Positions 37,770-49,703 are shown, counted from the stretch's first letter. The stretch: DNA of 64,000 nucleotides from Alphaproteobacteria bacterium (GCA_030425925.1 JAUHZO010000008.1:124001-188000), one strand, 5' to 3'. Notes: generated from the letters alone by a model not told the origin. Made by a program: numbers and translations.

Positions 37770-37952
37770 ATGAACAGACATCGTCCCCCCCGCTGTCCCA
37801 TGCCGACAGAGGACACGCTGCGCGAAGCGATCCGCGACGCGGACGCGGGCGTGTTTGTGTCGTCAGAGAAGGTGCATGGCTGGATGCGCAGCTGGGGCAC
37901 CGCCGCAGAGCAGCCGCGCCCGGAACCGGACATCTTTCCCGACGACACGTGA
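37770..37952 (+). CDS. Short antitoxin of a ParE/RelE-type module
   Basis: A 60-residue (or 50 from ATG 37800) protein. Its C-terminal part VSSEKVHGWMRSWGTAAEQPRPEPDIF resembles the end of antitoxins that pair with RelE/ParE toxins, where a helix leads to a WxxSWGT motif and a proline-rich tail. The usual DNA-binding N-terminus is short. The stop overlaps the toxin GTG (GTGA). It lies between cobO and cobQ. Confidence 0.65.
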   Translation: MNRHRPPRCPMPTEDTLREAIRDADAGVFVSSEKVHGWMRSWGTAAEQPRPEPDIFPDDT

Positions 37953-38215
37953 CACTGGTCTATCTGCCGTCTGCGCTTGACGATCTGGAATGGGTCAGGG
38001 CCTACTATGCCGAGACGTTCCCGGCCGGATCGTACAACGCGGCCCTTCGCTTCGAGGAAACCGAGCGGCTGCTGATTGCACAGCCCTTGTGCGGCACCCC
38101 GTATCTGGCACGCTTGCGGCGGCGCAAGGTGACGAAGACCCCGTTCAGCCTGATCTATCGCGTCGTGGAGGCGCGCATCGAGGTCTTGCGGGTGCTCGAC
38201 GATCGGGCGCAGTAA
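37949..38215 (+). CDS. RelE/ParE family toxin
   Basis: An 88-residue protein with the ParE/RelE fold pattern: an N-terminal strand VTLVYLPSALDDLEWVRAYY with the helix hairpin, then RLLIAQPLCGTPY, then strands RRRKVTKTPFSLIYRVVEARIEVLRVLD. It starts with GTG overlapping the antitoxin stop. The family inhibits gyrase or cleaves mRNA at the ribosome; which applies cannot be told from the sequence. Confidence 0.82.
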   Translation: MTLVYLPSALDDLEWVRAYYAETFPAGSYNAALRFEETERLLIAQPLCGTPYLARLRRRKVTKTPFSLIYRVVEARIEVLRVLDDRAQ

Positions 38216-38284
38216 GGCTTGCGCGGGGGACTACTCGCGCGATAGTGCAACCCGTCAGACCACCCACCTTTGGACCAAAGCCCC

Positions 38285-39733
38285 ATGCCCCGCGCCCTCA
38301 TGTTCCAAGGCACCGGCTCCAATGTCGGGAAGTCGATGCTGGTTGCCGGTCTCTGCCGGGCGGCGCGCCTGCGGGGGCTCTGTGTGGTGCCGTTCAAGCC
38401 GCAGAACATGTCCAACAACGCCGCCGTCACCGCCGACGGGGGCGAGATCGGGCGGGCGCAGGCGTTGCAGGCGCTGGCCTGCGGGCTGAAGCCACACACG
38501 GACATGAACCCGGTGCTTCTGAAGCCCGAGACGGATGTGGGCAGCCAGGTGATCGTGCAGGGCAAGCGCCTCGCCACGGTCAAGGCGCGGGACTATGCGG
38601 CGCTCAAGCCGCAACTGATGGCCTCGGTGCTGGAGAGTTTCCAGCGGCTGAAGGCGGGCCACGACCTGGTGATCGTCGAAGGCGCGGGCAGTCCGGCCGA
38701 GGTGAACCTGCGCCCGGGCGACATCGCAAACATGGGCTTTGCCCAGGCCGCGGACGTGCCCGTGGTGCTGGTCGGCGATATCGACCGGGGCGGCGTGATC
38801 GCGCAGGTGGTGGGCACGCAGGTCGTGCTCTCACCCGAGGATGCGGCGCGGATCAGGGGCTTTGTCATCAACAAGTTCCGCGGCGATCCGCGCCTTTTCG
38901 ACGATGGCTACGCGATGATCGAGGCGCACACGGGCTGGCGCGGCTTTGGCGTGGCCCCGTGGTTCGCAGATGCCTGGAAACTGCCGGCCGAGGACGCGCT
39001 GGACATCGCCACGCCGCGACGGACCGATGGCCTGCACGTGGTCTGCCTGCGGCTCTCGCGCATCGCCAATTTCGACGACATGGACCCGCTGGCGCAGGAA
39101 CCGGGCGTGCGGCTGACCATGCTGGGCGCGGGCCAGCCGATCCCGGGCGATGCGGACGTGGTGATCGTGCCGGGCAGCAAGTCCACCATCGGCGATCTGG
39201 CCTTTCTGCGCGCGCAGGGCTGGGACGTGGACCTGATCGCCCATCATCGGCGGGGCGGGCATGTGCTGGGCATCTGCGGCGGTTTTCAGATGCTGGGCCG
39301 GACGATCGCCGATCCCGACGGAATCGAGGGCGCGGCGGGCCAAGTGCCGGGTCTGGGCCTGCTGGAGGTCGACACCGTCATGACGCCGGACAAGCGCCTG
39401 ACCGAAACAGAGGCCGTGCATGCCGCCAGCGCCCTGCCCTTTCGCGGCTACGAGATCCATATCGGCCGCACCGAAGGCCCCGACCGCGCGCGCCCCTTTG
39501 CCCATGTGGCAGGCCAGCCCGAAGGCGCCACCAGCGCCGATGGCCGCGTCACCGGCAGCTACCTGCACGGCATGTTCCGCGACGACGGCTTTCGCGCTGC
39601 CTGGCTCGCGGGTCTGGGCGCCGCCAGCCAGGGCGCGGGGTATGACGCCACGGTCACCCGCACGCTCGACGCGCTGGCCGGGCATCTGGAGGACCATCTG
39701 GACCTTGACGGCCTTCTGGATTGCGCGGGCTGA
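38285..39733 (+). CDS. cobQ: Cobyric acid synthase CobQ
   Basis: A 482-residue glutamine-dependent amidotransferase. The N-terminal ATP-binding loop is [15 protein letters not shown], and [15 protein letters not shown] follows. The C-terminal GATase has the nucleophile cysteine in [11 protein letters not shown] and the histidine in SYLHGMF. It amidates adenosyl-cobyrinate a,c-diamide at four positions. The ATG at 38285 is preferred to TTG 38270. Confidence 0.95.
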   Translation: MPRALMFQGTGSNVGKSMLVAGLCRAARLRGLCVVPFKPQNMSNNAAVTADGGEIGRAQALQALACGLKPHTDMNPVLLKPETDVGSQVIVQGKRLATVKARDYAALKPQLMASVLESFQRLKAGHDLVIVEGAGSPAEVNLRPGDIANMGFAQAADVPVVLVGDIDRGGVIAQVVGTQVVLSPEDAARIRGFVINKFRGDPRLFDDGYAMIEAHTGWRGFGVAPWFADAWKLPAEDALDIATPRRTDGLHVVCLRLSRIANFDDMDPLAQEPGVRLTMLGAGQPIPGDADVVIVPGSKSTIGDLAFLRAQGWDVDLIAHHRRGGHVLGICGGFQMLGRTIADPDGIEGAAGQVPGLGLLEVDTVMTPDKRLTETEAVHAASALPFRGYEIHIGRTEGPDRARPFAHVAGQPEGATSADGRVTGSYLHGMFRDDGFRAAWLAGLGAASQGAGYDATVTRTLDALAGHLEDHLDLDGLLDCAG

Positions 39734-39841
39734 GCCTCGGCAGGCTTGACGCAACGCGCCGAGTCTTGGCACCCTGCCCGCAGGTTTTTCCGATTGCACC
39801 CCTTGATCCACGCCGTTTCCCGCCAGCAGGAGGCTTCATTC

Positions 39842-42508
39842 ATGGCTATCGCAGACAATTACGTGCCCTTCCCGGTCTTGATGGCCTTTGAAAACATGCT
39901 GATCCGCGCGCTTGGCCTGCCGGCCAGCGCAAGCTCGGTGCAGCCCGGCACGGTGATGAGCTTTCCGCTGACCGTCAATGGCATGAATTACGCGGTCCTC
40001 GTGCGCGGTCAGGGTCTGGGCATCCTGCCGACCGTCCCTGTCACCTTCTCCGGCGTGGTGACGTCCTTCGAGGTCATCGAGATCACGGATCCGAACAACC
40101 CCGTCTATCTCGGCTTCATGCAACTGCCGTTCCAGACCTCGCTGAACGATTTTGTCTATGCCGCCGTCGGGCTGGCCGCCTCGGGCCGCACCACGCCGGA
40201 CCTGCAGGATGCCGACAACGTCAACTTTGTCACCGCCAGCGACTTTTTCGACCTGATCCTGCCGCCCAATGGCGGCTTCGGGATGATCCATACCGGATCG
40301 TCGGGGGCGGACATCATCAACGGCTATGTCACCGACGACAACCTCAACGGTGCCGGGGGTGACGATGTGATCCGCCTGTCGCCGGGCACCGACACGTTGC
40401 AGGGCGGCGACGGCACCGACACGGTGGATGGCAGCCTGGCCGACAGCGCCATCACCCTGAACGCGCCCGCCGGTCAGGCCAGCTATGGGACAAACACGGC
40501 CAGCCTGTCCGGGGTCGAAGCCTTTGTCGGGTCGGATTTCGCCGACACGATGACACTGTCGGACATCCTGCGCGAGGTGTTTGGCGGCCTGGGCAACGAC
40601 ACGATCACCGGCAGCGCCGGTGACGACACGATCTCCGGCAACGAGGGCGACGACCAGATCGACGGCGGCGCCGGCAATGACAGCCTGGACGGCGATGACG
40701 GCAACGACACGCTTCAGGGCGGCGATGGCAACGACTCCCTGCGCGGCGGACGCGGCGACGACCTGATGGAAGGCGGCGGCGGGGACGACCTGTTTACCAA
40801 TATCGACGGCGGGCTGGATACCTTCCGGGGCGGCGACGGCGTGGACACGCTGGTGACCGATGTCACCGGGCTGGGCTTTGCCACCATGACCTTTGACGCG
40901 GTGAACGGCACCCATGGCCGCACCGATCCGCCCGCCAGTCAGGACGTGGTGGACAGCATCGAGAACTTCACCCTGATCGGCGACTGGAACGGGATCCTGA
41001 TCGGCGACGGCGCGGCCAACGCCCTGACCTCGGACGCGGGGGACGATTCGCTTGTGGGCAATGACGGGAACGACACGCTTGACGCCGGCGCGGGGGACGA
41101 CGTCCTGGAAGGCGGCAACGGCGACGACACGCTTCTGGGCGGTGCGGGCAACGACACGATCAACGATGGCAGCGGCTTCGACGTGATCGACGGCGGCGAC
41201 GGGATCGACCTCTTCGCCCGCGACTATGGCGGCAGCTTCACCTTCCTGCCGGTCATCGACCTGATCCAGGGCCGCATCTTCGCCCAGGGAGAGACGGCGT
41301 TCGAGACCATCCTGAACATCGAGAACACCACCACCCGCGGCAGCCACCACCACACGGTGATCGGCACACAGGGTGCCAACCGGATCGAGACCGGCGCAGG
41401 CGACGACACGCTGCAAGGCAATGGCGGGGACGACACGCTGGTGGGCGGTACCGGCAATGACAGCATGGACGGCGGCGCGGGCAGCGACACCGCGGTCTTT
41501 GACCTCATGCAATCCGAGGCCACCGTCTCGGCCGTGGCCGGCGGCATCCAGGTGGTTTCGGCGCTGGGCACGGATGTCCTGCAGGACATCGAGTTCCTGC
41601 AATTCAACGACGGCACGCTGGACACGTCCGGGTTTGTCCCGGGTCAGACCGTCGACGGCACCGGTACGGGCGATACGCTGGCCGGGGCTGGCGGGCCCGA
41701 CACGATTTCAGGCGGCGGCGGATCGGACGTGATCTCGGGCGGCGGCGGCAATGACACGATCTCGGGCGGGATCGGCTTTGACAGCGTGTCGGCCGGAGAC
41801 GGCAACGACACCGTCGTCGCGGGCGACGGGTATGACAGCGTCTCGGGCGGCGCCGGCGACGACCTCATCACCGGCAATAACGGTTTCGACCTGCTGCAGG
41901 GCGATGACGGCAACGACACCTTGTCCGGCGGCCTTGGCACCGACACGCTGGAGGGCGGCGACGGGGACGACGTGCTGAACGGGCAGTCGGGCTTTGACAG
42001 CCTCGATGGCGGCGCGGGCAACGACACGCTGAACGGTAATTCCGGCGCGGACACGCTGCGCGGCGGCAATGACGACGACCTGCTGAACGGCGGCATCGCC
42101 AATGACGTGCTGAGCGGAGACGCGGGCAACGACACGCTCAACGGCGGCAACGGGGCCGACACCCTGTCCGGCGATTCCGGTGATGATCGGCTCGAAGGCA
42201 ATGGCGGGTCCGACTACCTGCATGGCGGGGCCGGCAACGACGTGCTGCGCGGCGGTCTTGGGGCCGATACCTTTGACTTCGAAGTGGGCGATGGCCATGA
42301 CCGCATCGTCGATCTGGGCAAGGTGGACACGGTGGAACTCGACAGCGGCCTGCTGAACGAAGCCGCGCCGGTGCCGGACGACCTGCGCAATTACGCCTCG
42401 TTCAACAGCGACGGGTTCCTGGTGCTGACCTTCGCCACCGGCGACACGCTGACCTTCACCGGCATCGTCAACACCACGGCGATCCTCGATAACGTGGATT
42501 TCGTCTGA
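39842..42508 (+). CDS. RTX protein 1 with unrecognised N-terminal module (888 aa)
   Basis: Residues 1-160 form an unrecognised beta-rich module ([18 protein letters not shown]-like strands, then [21 protein letters not shown]). A first region of RTX nonapeptides (GGxGxDxxx) follows from about 160 to 330. A mixed stretch at about 370-590 has further calcium-binding repeats, and a second long RTX block covers about 600-800. The last 90 residues carry the array-wide tail ending ILDNVDFV. No signal peptide is present, as expected for type I secretion. The AGGAGG site fixes the ATG. The N-module is shared with RTX protein 5. Confidence 0.93.
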   Translation: MAIADNYVPFPVLMAFENMLIRALGLPASASSVQPGTVMSFPLTVNGMNYAVLVRGQGLGILPTVPVTFSGVVTSFEVIEITDPNNPVYLGFMQLPFQTSLNDFVYAAVGLAASGRTTPDLQDADNVNFVTASDFFDLILPPNGGFGMIHTGSSGADIINGYVTDDNLNGAGGDDVIRLSPGTDTLQGGDGTDTVDGSLADSAITLNAPAGQASYGTNTASLSGVEAFVGSDFADTMTLSDILREVFGGLGNDTITGSAGDDTISGNEGDDQIDGGAGNDSLDGDDGNDTLQGGDGNDSLRGGRGDDLMEGGGGDDLFTNIDGGLDTFRGGDGVDTLVTDVTGLGFATMTFDAVNGTHGRTDPPASQDVVDSIENFTLIGDWNGILIGDGAANALTSDAGDDSLVGNDGNDTLDAGAGDDVLEGGNGDDTLLGGAGNDTINDGSGFDVIDGGDGIDLFARDYGGSFTFLPVIDLIQGRIFAQGETAFETILNIENTTTRGSHHHTVIGTQGANRIETGAGDDTLQGNGGDDTLVGGTGNDSMDGGAGSDTAVFDLMQSEATVSAVAGGIQVVSALGTDVLQDIEFLQFNDGTLDTSGFVPGQTVDGTGTGDTLAGAGGPDTISGGGGSDVISGGGGNDTISGGIGFDSVSAGDGNDTVVAGDGYDSVSGGAGDDLITGNNGFDLLQGDDGNDTLSGGLGTDTLEGGDGDDVLNGQSGFDSLDGGAGNDTLNGNSGADTLRGGNDDDLLNGGIANDVLSGDAGNDTLNGGNGADTLSGDSGDDRLEGNGGSDYLHGGAGNDVLRGGLGADTFDFEVGDGHDRIVDLGKVDTVELDSGLLNEAAPVPDDLRNYASFNSDGFLVLTFATGDTLTFTGIVNTTAILDNVDFV

Positions 42509-42622
42509 CGTGCGCCGTCGGGTACGGTTTTCCCGACCCGTTGAAACAAGACGCGGCGCACCGACGTGGATTGAGACGCGCGGATCGGAACACACCGCGC
42601 GGGACAACGTAGGAACCACATC

Positions 42623-44275
42623 ATGGCAACGATACTTGGAACGGACCAGAACGACCTGATCATCGGCACGGGCGATGACGATTTCCTGTTTGGCGACGAT
42701 GGCGACGACGTCTTGCGCGACGGCATCGGGCAGGACACGCTGAACGGCGGCCAGGGCTTTGACCTGGCCGATTTCAGCGCGCTGCCCAATCCGGTCTTTG
42801 CCAGCATCGCCACGTCCGAGGGGCTGAACCTGGCGGGCGAGGCCTTTCTGGTGTCGATCGAGGGCATCATCGGAACGGCGCAGGACGACACGATCTCTGG
42901 CGACGTCAATGCCAACCAGTTGTTCGGACTGCTGGGCCGCGACAGCCTGAACGGGCTGGACGGCAATGACACGCTGGACGGCGGCGACGGCAATGACACG
43001 CTGAACGGCGGGGGCGGCAACGACGTGCTGGGCGGTGGTCTGGCCGATGACCTGATCTTTGGCGGGGGCGGGCTCGACGATATCGGCGGCGGTCCGGGAC
43101 AGGACACGGTGGTGGGCTTTGACCTGACCGGCAACGAGACCATGGATGGCGGCCCCGGACGCGACCTGCTGGACGCGGATCTCTTGAACTATGCGCCGAC
43201 GGCCGTGTTCGACCTGGACAGCGGCGTGTTCGATTTCGGCCTGGGCGGGCCGACCTCGTTCATCATCGGGTTCGATGACTATCGCGGCGGCCCGGGCGGG
43301 TCCGAGGCGGTGCTGGGAACGGTCCTTGGCAACCGGATCGAGACCGGAAACGGCAACAACACCCTGAGCGGACGTGGCGGCAACGACACCCTGCTGAGCG
43401 GCGGCGGCAATGACAGTGTCGAGGGCGGCGACGGCTTTGACAGTGTCGACGGTGGCGCGGGCAACGACACGCTGGCCGGCAATTCCGGGGCCGACACGCT
43501 GAACGGCGGCGACGATGACGATTCCCTGAACGGCGGCATTGCCAACGACCTGCTGTCGGGCGACGCCGGAGACGACACGCTGAACGGCGGCAACGGCTCT
43601 GACAGCCTGTCGGGCGGCGCGGATGACGATCAGCTGATCGGCAATAACGGCTTTGACCTGCTGCAGGGGGACGACGGCAACGACGCGCTTCTGGGGGGGC
43701 TCGGCTTCGACACGCTGGAAGGCGGGGCCGGAAACGACAACCTGTCCGGGCAGTCTGGATCGGACCTGCTGTCGGGGGACGACGGCAACGACACGCTGAA
43801 CGGCAATTCCGGGGCCGACACGATGGCCGGCGGGGCCGGCAACGATATCCTCAATGGCGGGATCGCGCATGACGTGCTGTCGGGCGATGGCGGCAACGAC
43901 ACGCTCAACGGCGGCAACGGGTCCGACCTGCTGACCGGCGGCGAGGGCGACGACCGGCTGGAGGGCAATGCCGGATCCGACACGCTGGAAGGCGGCACGG
44001 GCGACGACGTGCTGCGCGGCGGGCTGGGGATCGACACCTTTGTCTTCTCCGTCGGCGACGGGAACGACCGGATCGCGGATTTCGGCAACAATATCGACGT
44101 GATCCAGCTGGACGCCAACCTGCTGACCGAAACCGCCCCCGTGCCGGACGACCTGCGCAACTATGCCAGCTTTGACGTCAGCGGCCACCTGGTGCTGACC
44201 TTCGGTGCCGACAGCCTGACCTTCACGAACGTCTTTACAACCGCCGCGGTGCTGGACGACGTGGTGTTTGTCTGA
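42623..44275 (+). CDS. RTX protein 2, repeats only (550 aa)
   Basis: A protein almost entirely of RTX nonapeptides, starting within the first 20 residues (TDQNDLIIGTGDDDFLFGD). Non-repeat stretches occur at about residues 50-80 (SALPNPVFASIATSEGLNL) and 165-230. The common C-terminal tail ends VLDDVVFV. There is no catalytic or adhesive N-terminal module, so calcium binding or a structural, surface-matrix role is likely. It lies 114 bases after RTX 1 with a modest AGGAA ribosome site. Confidence 0.92.
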   Translation: MATILGTDQNDLIIGTGDDDFLFGDDGDDVLRDGIGQDTLNGGQGFDLADFSALPNPVFASIATSEGLNLAGEAFLVSIEGIIGTAQDDTISGDVNANQLFGLLGRDSLNGLDGNDTLDGGDGNDTLNGGGGNDVLGGGLADDLIFGGGGLDDIGGGPGQDTVVGFDLTGNETMDGGPGRDLLDADLLNYAPTAVFDLDSGVFDFGLGGPTSFIIGFDDYRGGPGGSEAVLGTVLGNRIETGNGNNTLSGRGGNDTLLSGGGNDSVEGGDGFDSVDGGAGNDTLAGNSGADTLNGGDDDDSLNGGIANDLLSGDAGDDTLNGGNGSDSLSGGADDDQLIGNNGFDLLQGDDGNDALLGGLGFDTLEGGAGNDNLSGQSGSDLLSGDDGNDTLNGNSGADTMAGGAGNDILNGGIAHDVLSGDGGNDTLNGGNGSDLLTGGEGDDRLEGNAGSDTLEGGTGDDVLRGGLGIDTFVFSVGDGNDRIADFGNNIDVIQLDANLLTETAPVPDDLRNYASFDVSGHLVLTFGADSLTFTNVFTTAAVLDDVVFV

Positions 44276-44362
44276 AGATTGTGGCCGGCGGGATTGACCA
44301 CTGGGGTGATCCATGCATGATGTGACTCGGATTCGTGTCAGTCATTGCAGAAAGGTCTGCCC

Positions 44363-47300
44363 ATGCCCGTGCTGTCGGCCACCGGAATCATTGTTCAGGA
44401 ACCCACCGGGTATTCCGACACCGCCATTTTCCAGCTGACCCTGGACGAAGCCGCGCCAACCACGACGCGGATCTACTACTACACCAATGACGGGTCTGCG
44501 GCTGTTGGCGATGGCGATTACGACGACCGGTTTTCCCATGTCGACATCCCGGCAGGGCAGACCTCGGCCCAAGTGTCGGTCACGGTTTACGGCGATGCGG
44601 TGGTGGAGGGCGACGAGACCTTCGAACTGGTGATCCTTGGCGGTCAGGGCATCACGCTGGAGGGCGGGGCCGCGGCTCTGGTGGCCACGGCCACCATCCT
44701 CGACAGCGACGACACCGTGAACACCGGCAGCCCCGGGCCGGGGGCCGCCGCCGTGCCGATCCTGCCGGCAGACCCGGCCTCGGACGTGCTGCCCACAGTG
44801 CGCGTCCACGACGTCGCCATGATCGAGGGCGAGGCCTATTCGCACGAGCACGCCTTTCTGGTGACCCTCGACCGGCCGGCCACGACGCCGGTGCGGATCT
44901 ATTACTACACGCAGGATATCAGCGCGACGGGGGATTCCGATTATGACGATGCCGCCGGATCCTTCACCATCCAGCCGGGCTTTCAAAGCACCTACCTGCG
45001 GGTCACGGGCTATGGCGGCACTGCCGCGGAAAGCGACGAAACCTTTCAGCTGGTGCTTGTTGCGCCGCAGAATGCCGTTTTCGAAGGCGGTGCCGCCGCG
45101 CTGACCGCCACCGCGACGCTGATCGACGACGATGGCGGCGCGCCGTCCTTTCCCGGCGGTGTGGGAGCGCCGGGCCAGCAGATCCACGGCCCCGACGGGG
45201 ATGGCGGTCTGACCCCGATCTTGCGGGTGCATTCGCCGGTGCTGATCGAAAGCGACGACTATTCCCAGACCTTCCGCTTTCTCATGACCACCGACCGCCC
45301 TGCCCCGGCCAACATCTCCGGCGTCATGGCAACCGTCGACGGCACCGCTTCGGAGATGCTGGGCGATTACGACGGGCGCGGGACAAGCTTCACCTTCGGC
45401 GCCGGGCTGATGAGCGACTATGTCACCGTGACGCTGTACGGCGACGAGCGCATCGAGGAAGACGAGACCTTCGGCCTTCTGTTCACCGACCTGCGCAATG
45501 CCCGCTTTGAAGGGGACGCGCCCGCCGTTGTCGCCACGGCGACCATTCTGGATGACGATGGCGGCCCGGTCTCGGGTCCGGCGGGCATCGGCGATCCGGC
45601 CACCGGGCTGGCCGCGCCGTCGGGCACCAACGACATCATTCCGACGCTGCAGGTGTTCGACACCACGATGATCGAAGGCGACGGCTATTCCGCAACGATC
45701 CGCTTTCCGATCACGCTGGACCGCCCGGCCCCCACCGAGATCACCGGGAGCTATGCGCTGATGGACGGCACCGCCACCGGCGAGGCGGATTTCGACGGGG
45801 CCAGCGGCAATTTCGCCATCCAGGCCGGCGAGACCAGCACCTATCTGTCCTTCACCGTTTACGGTGACGACCAGATCGAGGGCGACGAATTCTTCTACCT
45901 GGCGCTGAGCAACCTGTCGAACGCCAATTTCAACTACAACGCGCCGGCGATGCTTGCCACCGGGACGATCCTGGATGACGATGCCGGACCGGTGACCGGG
46001 GCGGGCGGGATCGGCGCACCGGGGACCGGCATCGCGGGGCCTGCGCCCTCGGGCAACCAGGTGACGATCCGGGTGATGGACACCTCGGCAGCCGAGCTCG
46101 ATTCCACCGACAATTTCGCCTATGTGCTGGTCACCCTGTCGCAACCCGCCGCCGAAGACGTGGTGATGGATGTGGCCACGGAGGCGGGCACCGCCACCGC
46201 GGATGTCGATTACGATGCCTTTTCCACCCGCTTCACCATCCCCGCCGGGCGCAGCAGCGGCTGGGTGCGGGTGCGGCTGTACGATGACCAGTCCATCGAG
46301 GGCGACGAGACGCTGGAGCTTGTCTTTACCGCCGTGTCCGGCGGCAGCTTCGAGAACGGCGACAACCGGGCGCTGATCACCATCCGCGGCGATGACGGCG
46401 CGGGCAGCGCGGGCGATCCGGCCACCGGACCGGTCTACCAGCCCTATGACGGGCCGACCGAGGCCGACGACCAGGTCCAGGGCACCTTTCTGGCCGACAG
46501 CATCACCGGTTTCGAGGGCAATGACAGCCTGTATGGCCTGGGCGGGAACGACACGCTGAACGGCCGCGAAGACAACGACCTGCTGGATGGCGGCGACGGG
46601 GACGACCTGCTGCTGGGCGGTCTGGGCGGCGACACGATCCTGGGCGGGCCCGGCAATGACGACATCAATGGCGGGATCGGGTTCGACATGGTCGATGGCG
46701 GCCCGGGCGACGACACCATCCTGGGTGGCGACGGGTTCGACGACCTGTCGGGCGGCGACGGCAACGACCTGATCAACGGCAACAACGGCAACGACACCGC
46801 CGATGGCGGTGCGGGCAACGACACGATCACCGGCGGGCTGGGGGCGGATGAACTGTCGGGCGGCGCCGATGACGACCTTCTGCTGGGCCAGTCGGGGTTT
46901 GACGTGCTCAACGGCGATGCGGGCAACGACACGCTGAACGGCAATGCCGGGGGCGACACGCTGTCGGGCGGCGATGGCGACGACCTGCTCAATGGCGGCA
47001 TCGCCAATGACGTGCTGTCGGGCGATGCGGGCAATGACGTGCTGAACGGCGGCAACGGCTTTGACCGGCTCGATGGCGGCGCAGGCGACGACCGGTTGGA
47101 GGGCAATGCCGGCTTTGACACCCTTGCGGGCGGCACGGGCACCGACGTGCTGCGCGGCGGCATCGGGATCGACACCTTCGTGTTCACCCTGGGCGACGGA
47201 CAGGACCGAATCGCCGATTTCCAGAACAACATCGACGTGGTGCACATCGATGCCGACCTGCTGACCGAGACCACCCCGGTGCCGGACGACCTGCGCAACT

Positions 47301-47413
47301 ACGCCTCGTTCAACGCCGACGGTTTCCTTGTGCTGACCTTCGGCGCGGACAGCCTGACCTTCAGCGGCGTCTTCACCACGACGGCGGTGCTGGACGACGT
47401 GGTGTTCATCTGA
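44363..47413 (+). CDS. RTX protein 3 with five Calx-beta domains (1016 aa)
   Basis: Residues 1-675 hold five Calx-beta-like domains of about 125-135 residues each. They are recognisable by phrases such as GDGDYDD, VYGDAVVEGDETFELVI and ATILDSDD, repeated with variation (ERIEEDETFGLLF; DDQIEGDEFFYLAL; DDQSIEGDETLELVF). The RTX block runs from about 700 to 930 and the shared tail ends VLDDVVFI. Calx-beta domains bind calcium and are common in bacterial adhesins and extracellular proteins. The likely role is attachment or matrix structure. ATG 44363 follows AAAGG; the earlier TTG lacks a site. Confidence 0.93.
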   Translation: MPVLSATGIIVQEPTGYSDTAIFQLTLDEAAPTTTRIYYYTNDGSAAVGDGDYDDRFSHVDIPAGQTSAQVSVTVYGDAVVEGDETFELVILGGQGITLEGGAAALVATATILDSDDTVNTGSPGPGAAAVPILPADPASDVLPTVRVHDVAMIEGEAYSHEHAFLVTLDRPATTPVRIYYYTQDISATGDSDYDDAAGSFTIQPGFQSTYLRVTGYGGTAAESDETFQLVLVAPQNAVFEGGAAALTATATLIDDDGGAPSFPGGVGAPGQQIHGPDGDGGLTPILRVHSPVLIESDDYSQTFRFLMTTDRPAPANISGVMATVDGTASEMLGDYDGRGTSFTFGAGLMSDYVTVTLYGDERIEEDETFGLLFTDLRNARFEGDAPAVVATATILDDDGGPVSGPAGIGDPATGLAAPSGTNDIIPTLQVFDTTMIEGDGYSATIRFPITLDRPAPTEITGSYALMDGTATGEADFDGASGNFAIQAGETSTYLSFTVYGDDQIEGDEFFYLALSNLSNANFNYNAPAMLATGTILDDDAGPVTGAGGIGAPGTGIAGPAPSGNQVTIRVMDTSAAELDSTDNFAYVLVTLSQPAAEDVVMDVATEAGTATADVDYDAFSTRFTIPAGRSSGWVRVRLYDDQSIEGDETLELVFTAVSGGSFENGDNRALITIRGDDGAGSAGDPATGPVYQPYDGPTEADDQVQGTFLADSITGFEGNDSLYGLGGNDTLNGREDNDLLDGGDGDDLLLGGLGGDTILGGPGNDDINGGIGFDMVDGGPGDDTILGGDGFDDLSGGDGNDLINGNNGNDTADGGAGNDTITGGLGADELSGGADDDLLLGQSGFDVLNGDAGNDTLNGNAGGDTLSGGDGDDLLNGGIANDVLSGDAGNDVLNGGNGFDRLDGGAGDDRLEGNAGFDTLAGGTGTDVLRGGIGIDTFVFTLGDGQDRIADFQNNIDVVHIDADLLTETTPVPDDLRNYASFNADGFLVLTFGADSLTFSGVFTTTAVLDDVVFI

Positions 47414-47512
47414 CGCCCGGACCGGGCTCCGGGCCAAATGGCGGTTTGGGACTCGGGGAAAAGCTGGTAGGTTTGGCCCGAATTCGTTCCATGTTCTTCC
47501 AGGATGCCCCGC

Positions 47513-49615
47513 ATGCCGAGCTATATCGCAGAGATCCTTCCCACCCGCTTCATTGGCGGGATCGCGTCGGAGTTCACGCTGACCGCCGACGGTCAACTCC
47601 TGAACCAGGAGCCGTTCATCGGGGCCGGGCAATTCATCCGCTCGTCCACCTATGCGCCGGACGGCACGTTCCTCGGGGCGCATGATGCGCCGCTGAACAG
47701 CCAGGTGCTGACCGGCGCACCCGAAGCGAACGAGGTTGTCACTCTGACGGACGGGCGCATGGTGGCGACCTATGTCCTGGGTCCCGGGGGCAGTTTCCAG
47801 GCCGCGTTCCGCGTTTTCGATGCCGAGGGCAACCCGCTGACGGACTTCACCTTCGTCAATCAGGGTGGCACCTTCACCTATCTCGACATCGCCCCCACGC
47901 CGTCGGGCGGGTTCGCGATTCTGGTGGGCGACGTCGTCGGGCCGAACCGTGACGTGGTGCACGTGGTCTATGACGCCAACGCGAACATCGTCGGGTCCAA
48001 CACCTTCCTGTCGGGACAGGACGGCATGTGGGGCTTTCATCAGGAGGCGTTCAACCAGGCGGTGCTGCCCGATGGCAGTTTCGCCATATCCTATGCCAGC
48101 AATATCGGATCGCCCTCGCAGGGGTATGCAAGCGCAGGCGTGCGCACGGTTTTTCTCGCCCCCGACGGTACCGAGCTGGGCACCGAAACGGTCTATGTGC
48201 CAAGTGCCCCTGCGGCAAGCGCCGAAGTTGTGGGCGGGCAGCCGCCGCGCACCGTGGCGCTGGCGGACGGCACCATCGTGACCTTCTTTGCCTGGCGCGA
48301 CGAAGGCGGGCTGGTCGGGGCCAACTGGCATGTCAGCGTGGGCGGGGGTGGCGCGGTGCGCGTGCCCGAGATCCCGGCCGCGACACAGTCGCTGGAGGCG
48401 ATTGCCCTGCCGGACGGGCGCTATGCGGTGCTGACCGGCACGCCGGTGCCGCACCTGCTGATCATGGACGGCACCACCGTGGTGCAGGAGTTTGTCCTGC
48501 CCCAGACCGATGTGCCGCAGGGGCGCAGTTCGGGCGACGGGCTGTTCCTTGCGCCCGACGGCACGCTGATGGTGGCTCTGTCGGGCGGCGCGGTGCACCG
48601 CTTTCTGGTGACCGACACCGTCCTCGACCTGCCGGACAATCCCGCCACCGCCGTCACCGGAAACGGCATCTCGAACACCGCGCTGGGCGACGGCGCGGCG
48701 CGGGCCTTCGTTCTGGGCGCGGGATCCGATCTGGCGATCGGCGGCGCGGGCGACGAAACCATGGCGGGCGGATCGGGGTTCGACACGCTGGAAGGCGGCG
48801 ACGGTGCCGACGTGCTTGACGGACAGGCCGGAAGCGACTCGCTGCTTGGCGGCGCGGGGGACGACAGCGCCCTGGGCGGCGGCGGGGCCGACACCATCCT
48901 GGGCGGCGACGGGGACGACACCGCTTCGGGCCGCGACGGCGCGGACCTGCTGAACGGCGGAACCGGGGACGATCTGCTTCAGGGCAACAACGGGTCCGAC
49001 ACCGCGCTGGGCGGCGACGGGGCCGACACCCTGCTGGGCGGGCTGGGCTCGGACGAATTGCACGGCGGGACGGGCAACGACCTGCTGTCGGGCCAGGCCG
49101 GGTTTGACCTGATGGACGGCGGATCGGGCGACGACACGCTGAACGGCAATTCCGGAGCCGACACGGCGCTGGGCGGCGACGGCGCAGACCTGCTGAACGG
49201 CGGCAGCGCCAACGACGTGCTGGAGGGCGGCGCGGGCAACGACATCCTGAACGGCGGCAACGGGGCCGACACGGTGTCGGGCGGAGATGGCGACGACACA
49301 CTCGAGGGCAATTCCGGGTCCGACCGCCTGAACGGCGGGGCGGGCAACGACGTTCTGCGGGGCGGGCTGGGGGCGGATGTCTTCGTCTTCGGCGTGGGCA
49401 GCGGGCACGACCGGATCGTGGATCTGGGCAATGTGGACACGGTGGAGATCGACGCAAGCCTGCTGAGCGAAACCAACCCGGTGCCCGACGACCTGCGCAA
49501 CTACGCCTCGTTCGACGCCGACGGTTTCCTGGTGCTGGGTTTTGGCGCGGACAGCCTGACCTTCACCGGCGTCGTGAACACAACGGCGGTGCTGGACGAC
49601 GTGGTATTTGTGTAG
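47513..49615 (+). CDS. RTX protein 4 with a beta-repeat N-terminal domain (700 aa)
   Basis: Residues 1-385 contain no RTX but repeated beta-strand units of the form [36 protein letters not shown] and [12 protein letters not shown]. They have the look of a beta-propeller-like fold, with about 45-60 residues per unit. The RTX block runs from about 400 to 600 and the shared tail ends VLDDVVFV. An ATG nine bases upstream is also in frame; 47513 fits the weak CAGGA site better. The domain may bind a ligand; no catalytic motif is seen. Confidence 0.9.
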   Translation: MPSYIAEILPTRFIGGIASEFTLTADGQLLNQEPFIGAGQFIRSSTYAPDGTFLGAHDAPLNSQVLTGAPEANEVVTLTDGRMVATYVLGPGGSFQAAFRVFDAEGNPLTDFTFVNQGGTFTYLDIAPTPSGGFAILVGDVVGPNRDVVHVVYDANANIVGSNTFLSGQDGMWGFHQEAFNQAVLPDGSFAISYASNIGSPSQGYASAGVRTVFLAPDGTELGTETVYVPSAPAASAEVVGGQPPRTVALADGTIVTFFAWRDEGGLVGANWHVSVGGGGAVRVPEIPAATQSLEAIALPDGRYAVLTGTPVPHLLIMDGTTVVQEFVLPQTDVPQGRSSGDGLFLAPDGTLMVALSGGAVHRFLVTDTVLDLPDNPATAVTGNGISNTALGDGAARAFVLGAGSDLAIGGAGDETMAGGSGFDTLEGGDGADVLDGQAGSDSLLGGAGDDSALGGGGADTILGGDGDDTASGRDGADLLNGGTGDDLLQGNNGSDTALGGDGADTLLGGLGSDELHGGTGNDLLSGQAGFDLMDGGSGDDTLNGNSGADTALGGDGADLLNGGSANDVLEGGAGNDILNGGNGADTVSGGDGDDTLEGNSGSDRLNGGAGNDVLRGGLGADVFVFGVGSGHDRIVDLGNVDTVEIDASLLSETNPVPDDLRNYASFDADGFLVLGFGADSLTFTGVVNTTAVLDDVVFV

Positions 49616-49703
49616 AACCCGGGAGTTTGCCCGAAACACGGACCTGTGCCAGACTGCGGCGGTCCTCGACGCGTGATACGCGTCCAGCCAAAGGAGCATG
49701 CTC

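Noticed and set aside
38240-38256. GCGATAGTGCAACC before cobQ as a further box-type operator
   Set aside because: Only one half matches GCACTATAGTGC and the gene is unrelated; likely chance.
39768-39783. Possible sigma-54 site (GG-N10-GC) in TTGGCACCCTGCCCGC before RTX 1
   Set aside because: The spacing fits but the -12 half lacks the TTGCA consensus, and GC-rich DNA gives such matches by chance. The other RTX gaps do not repeat it.
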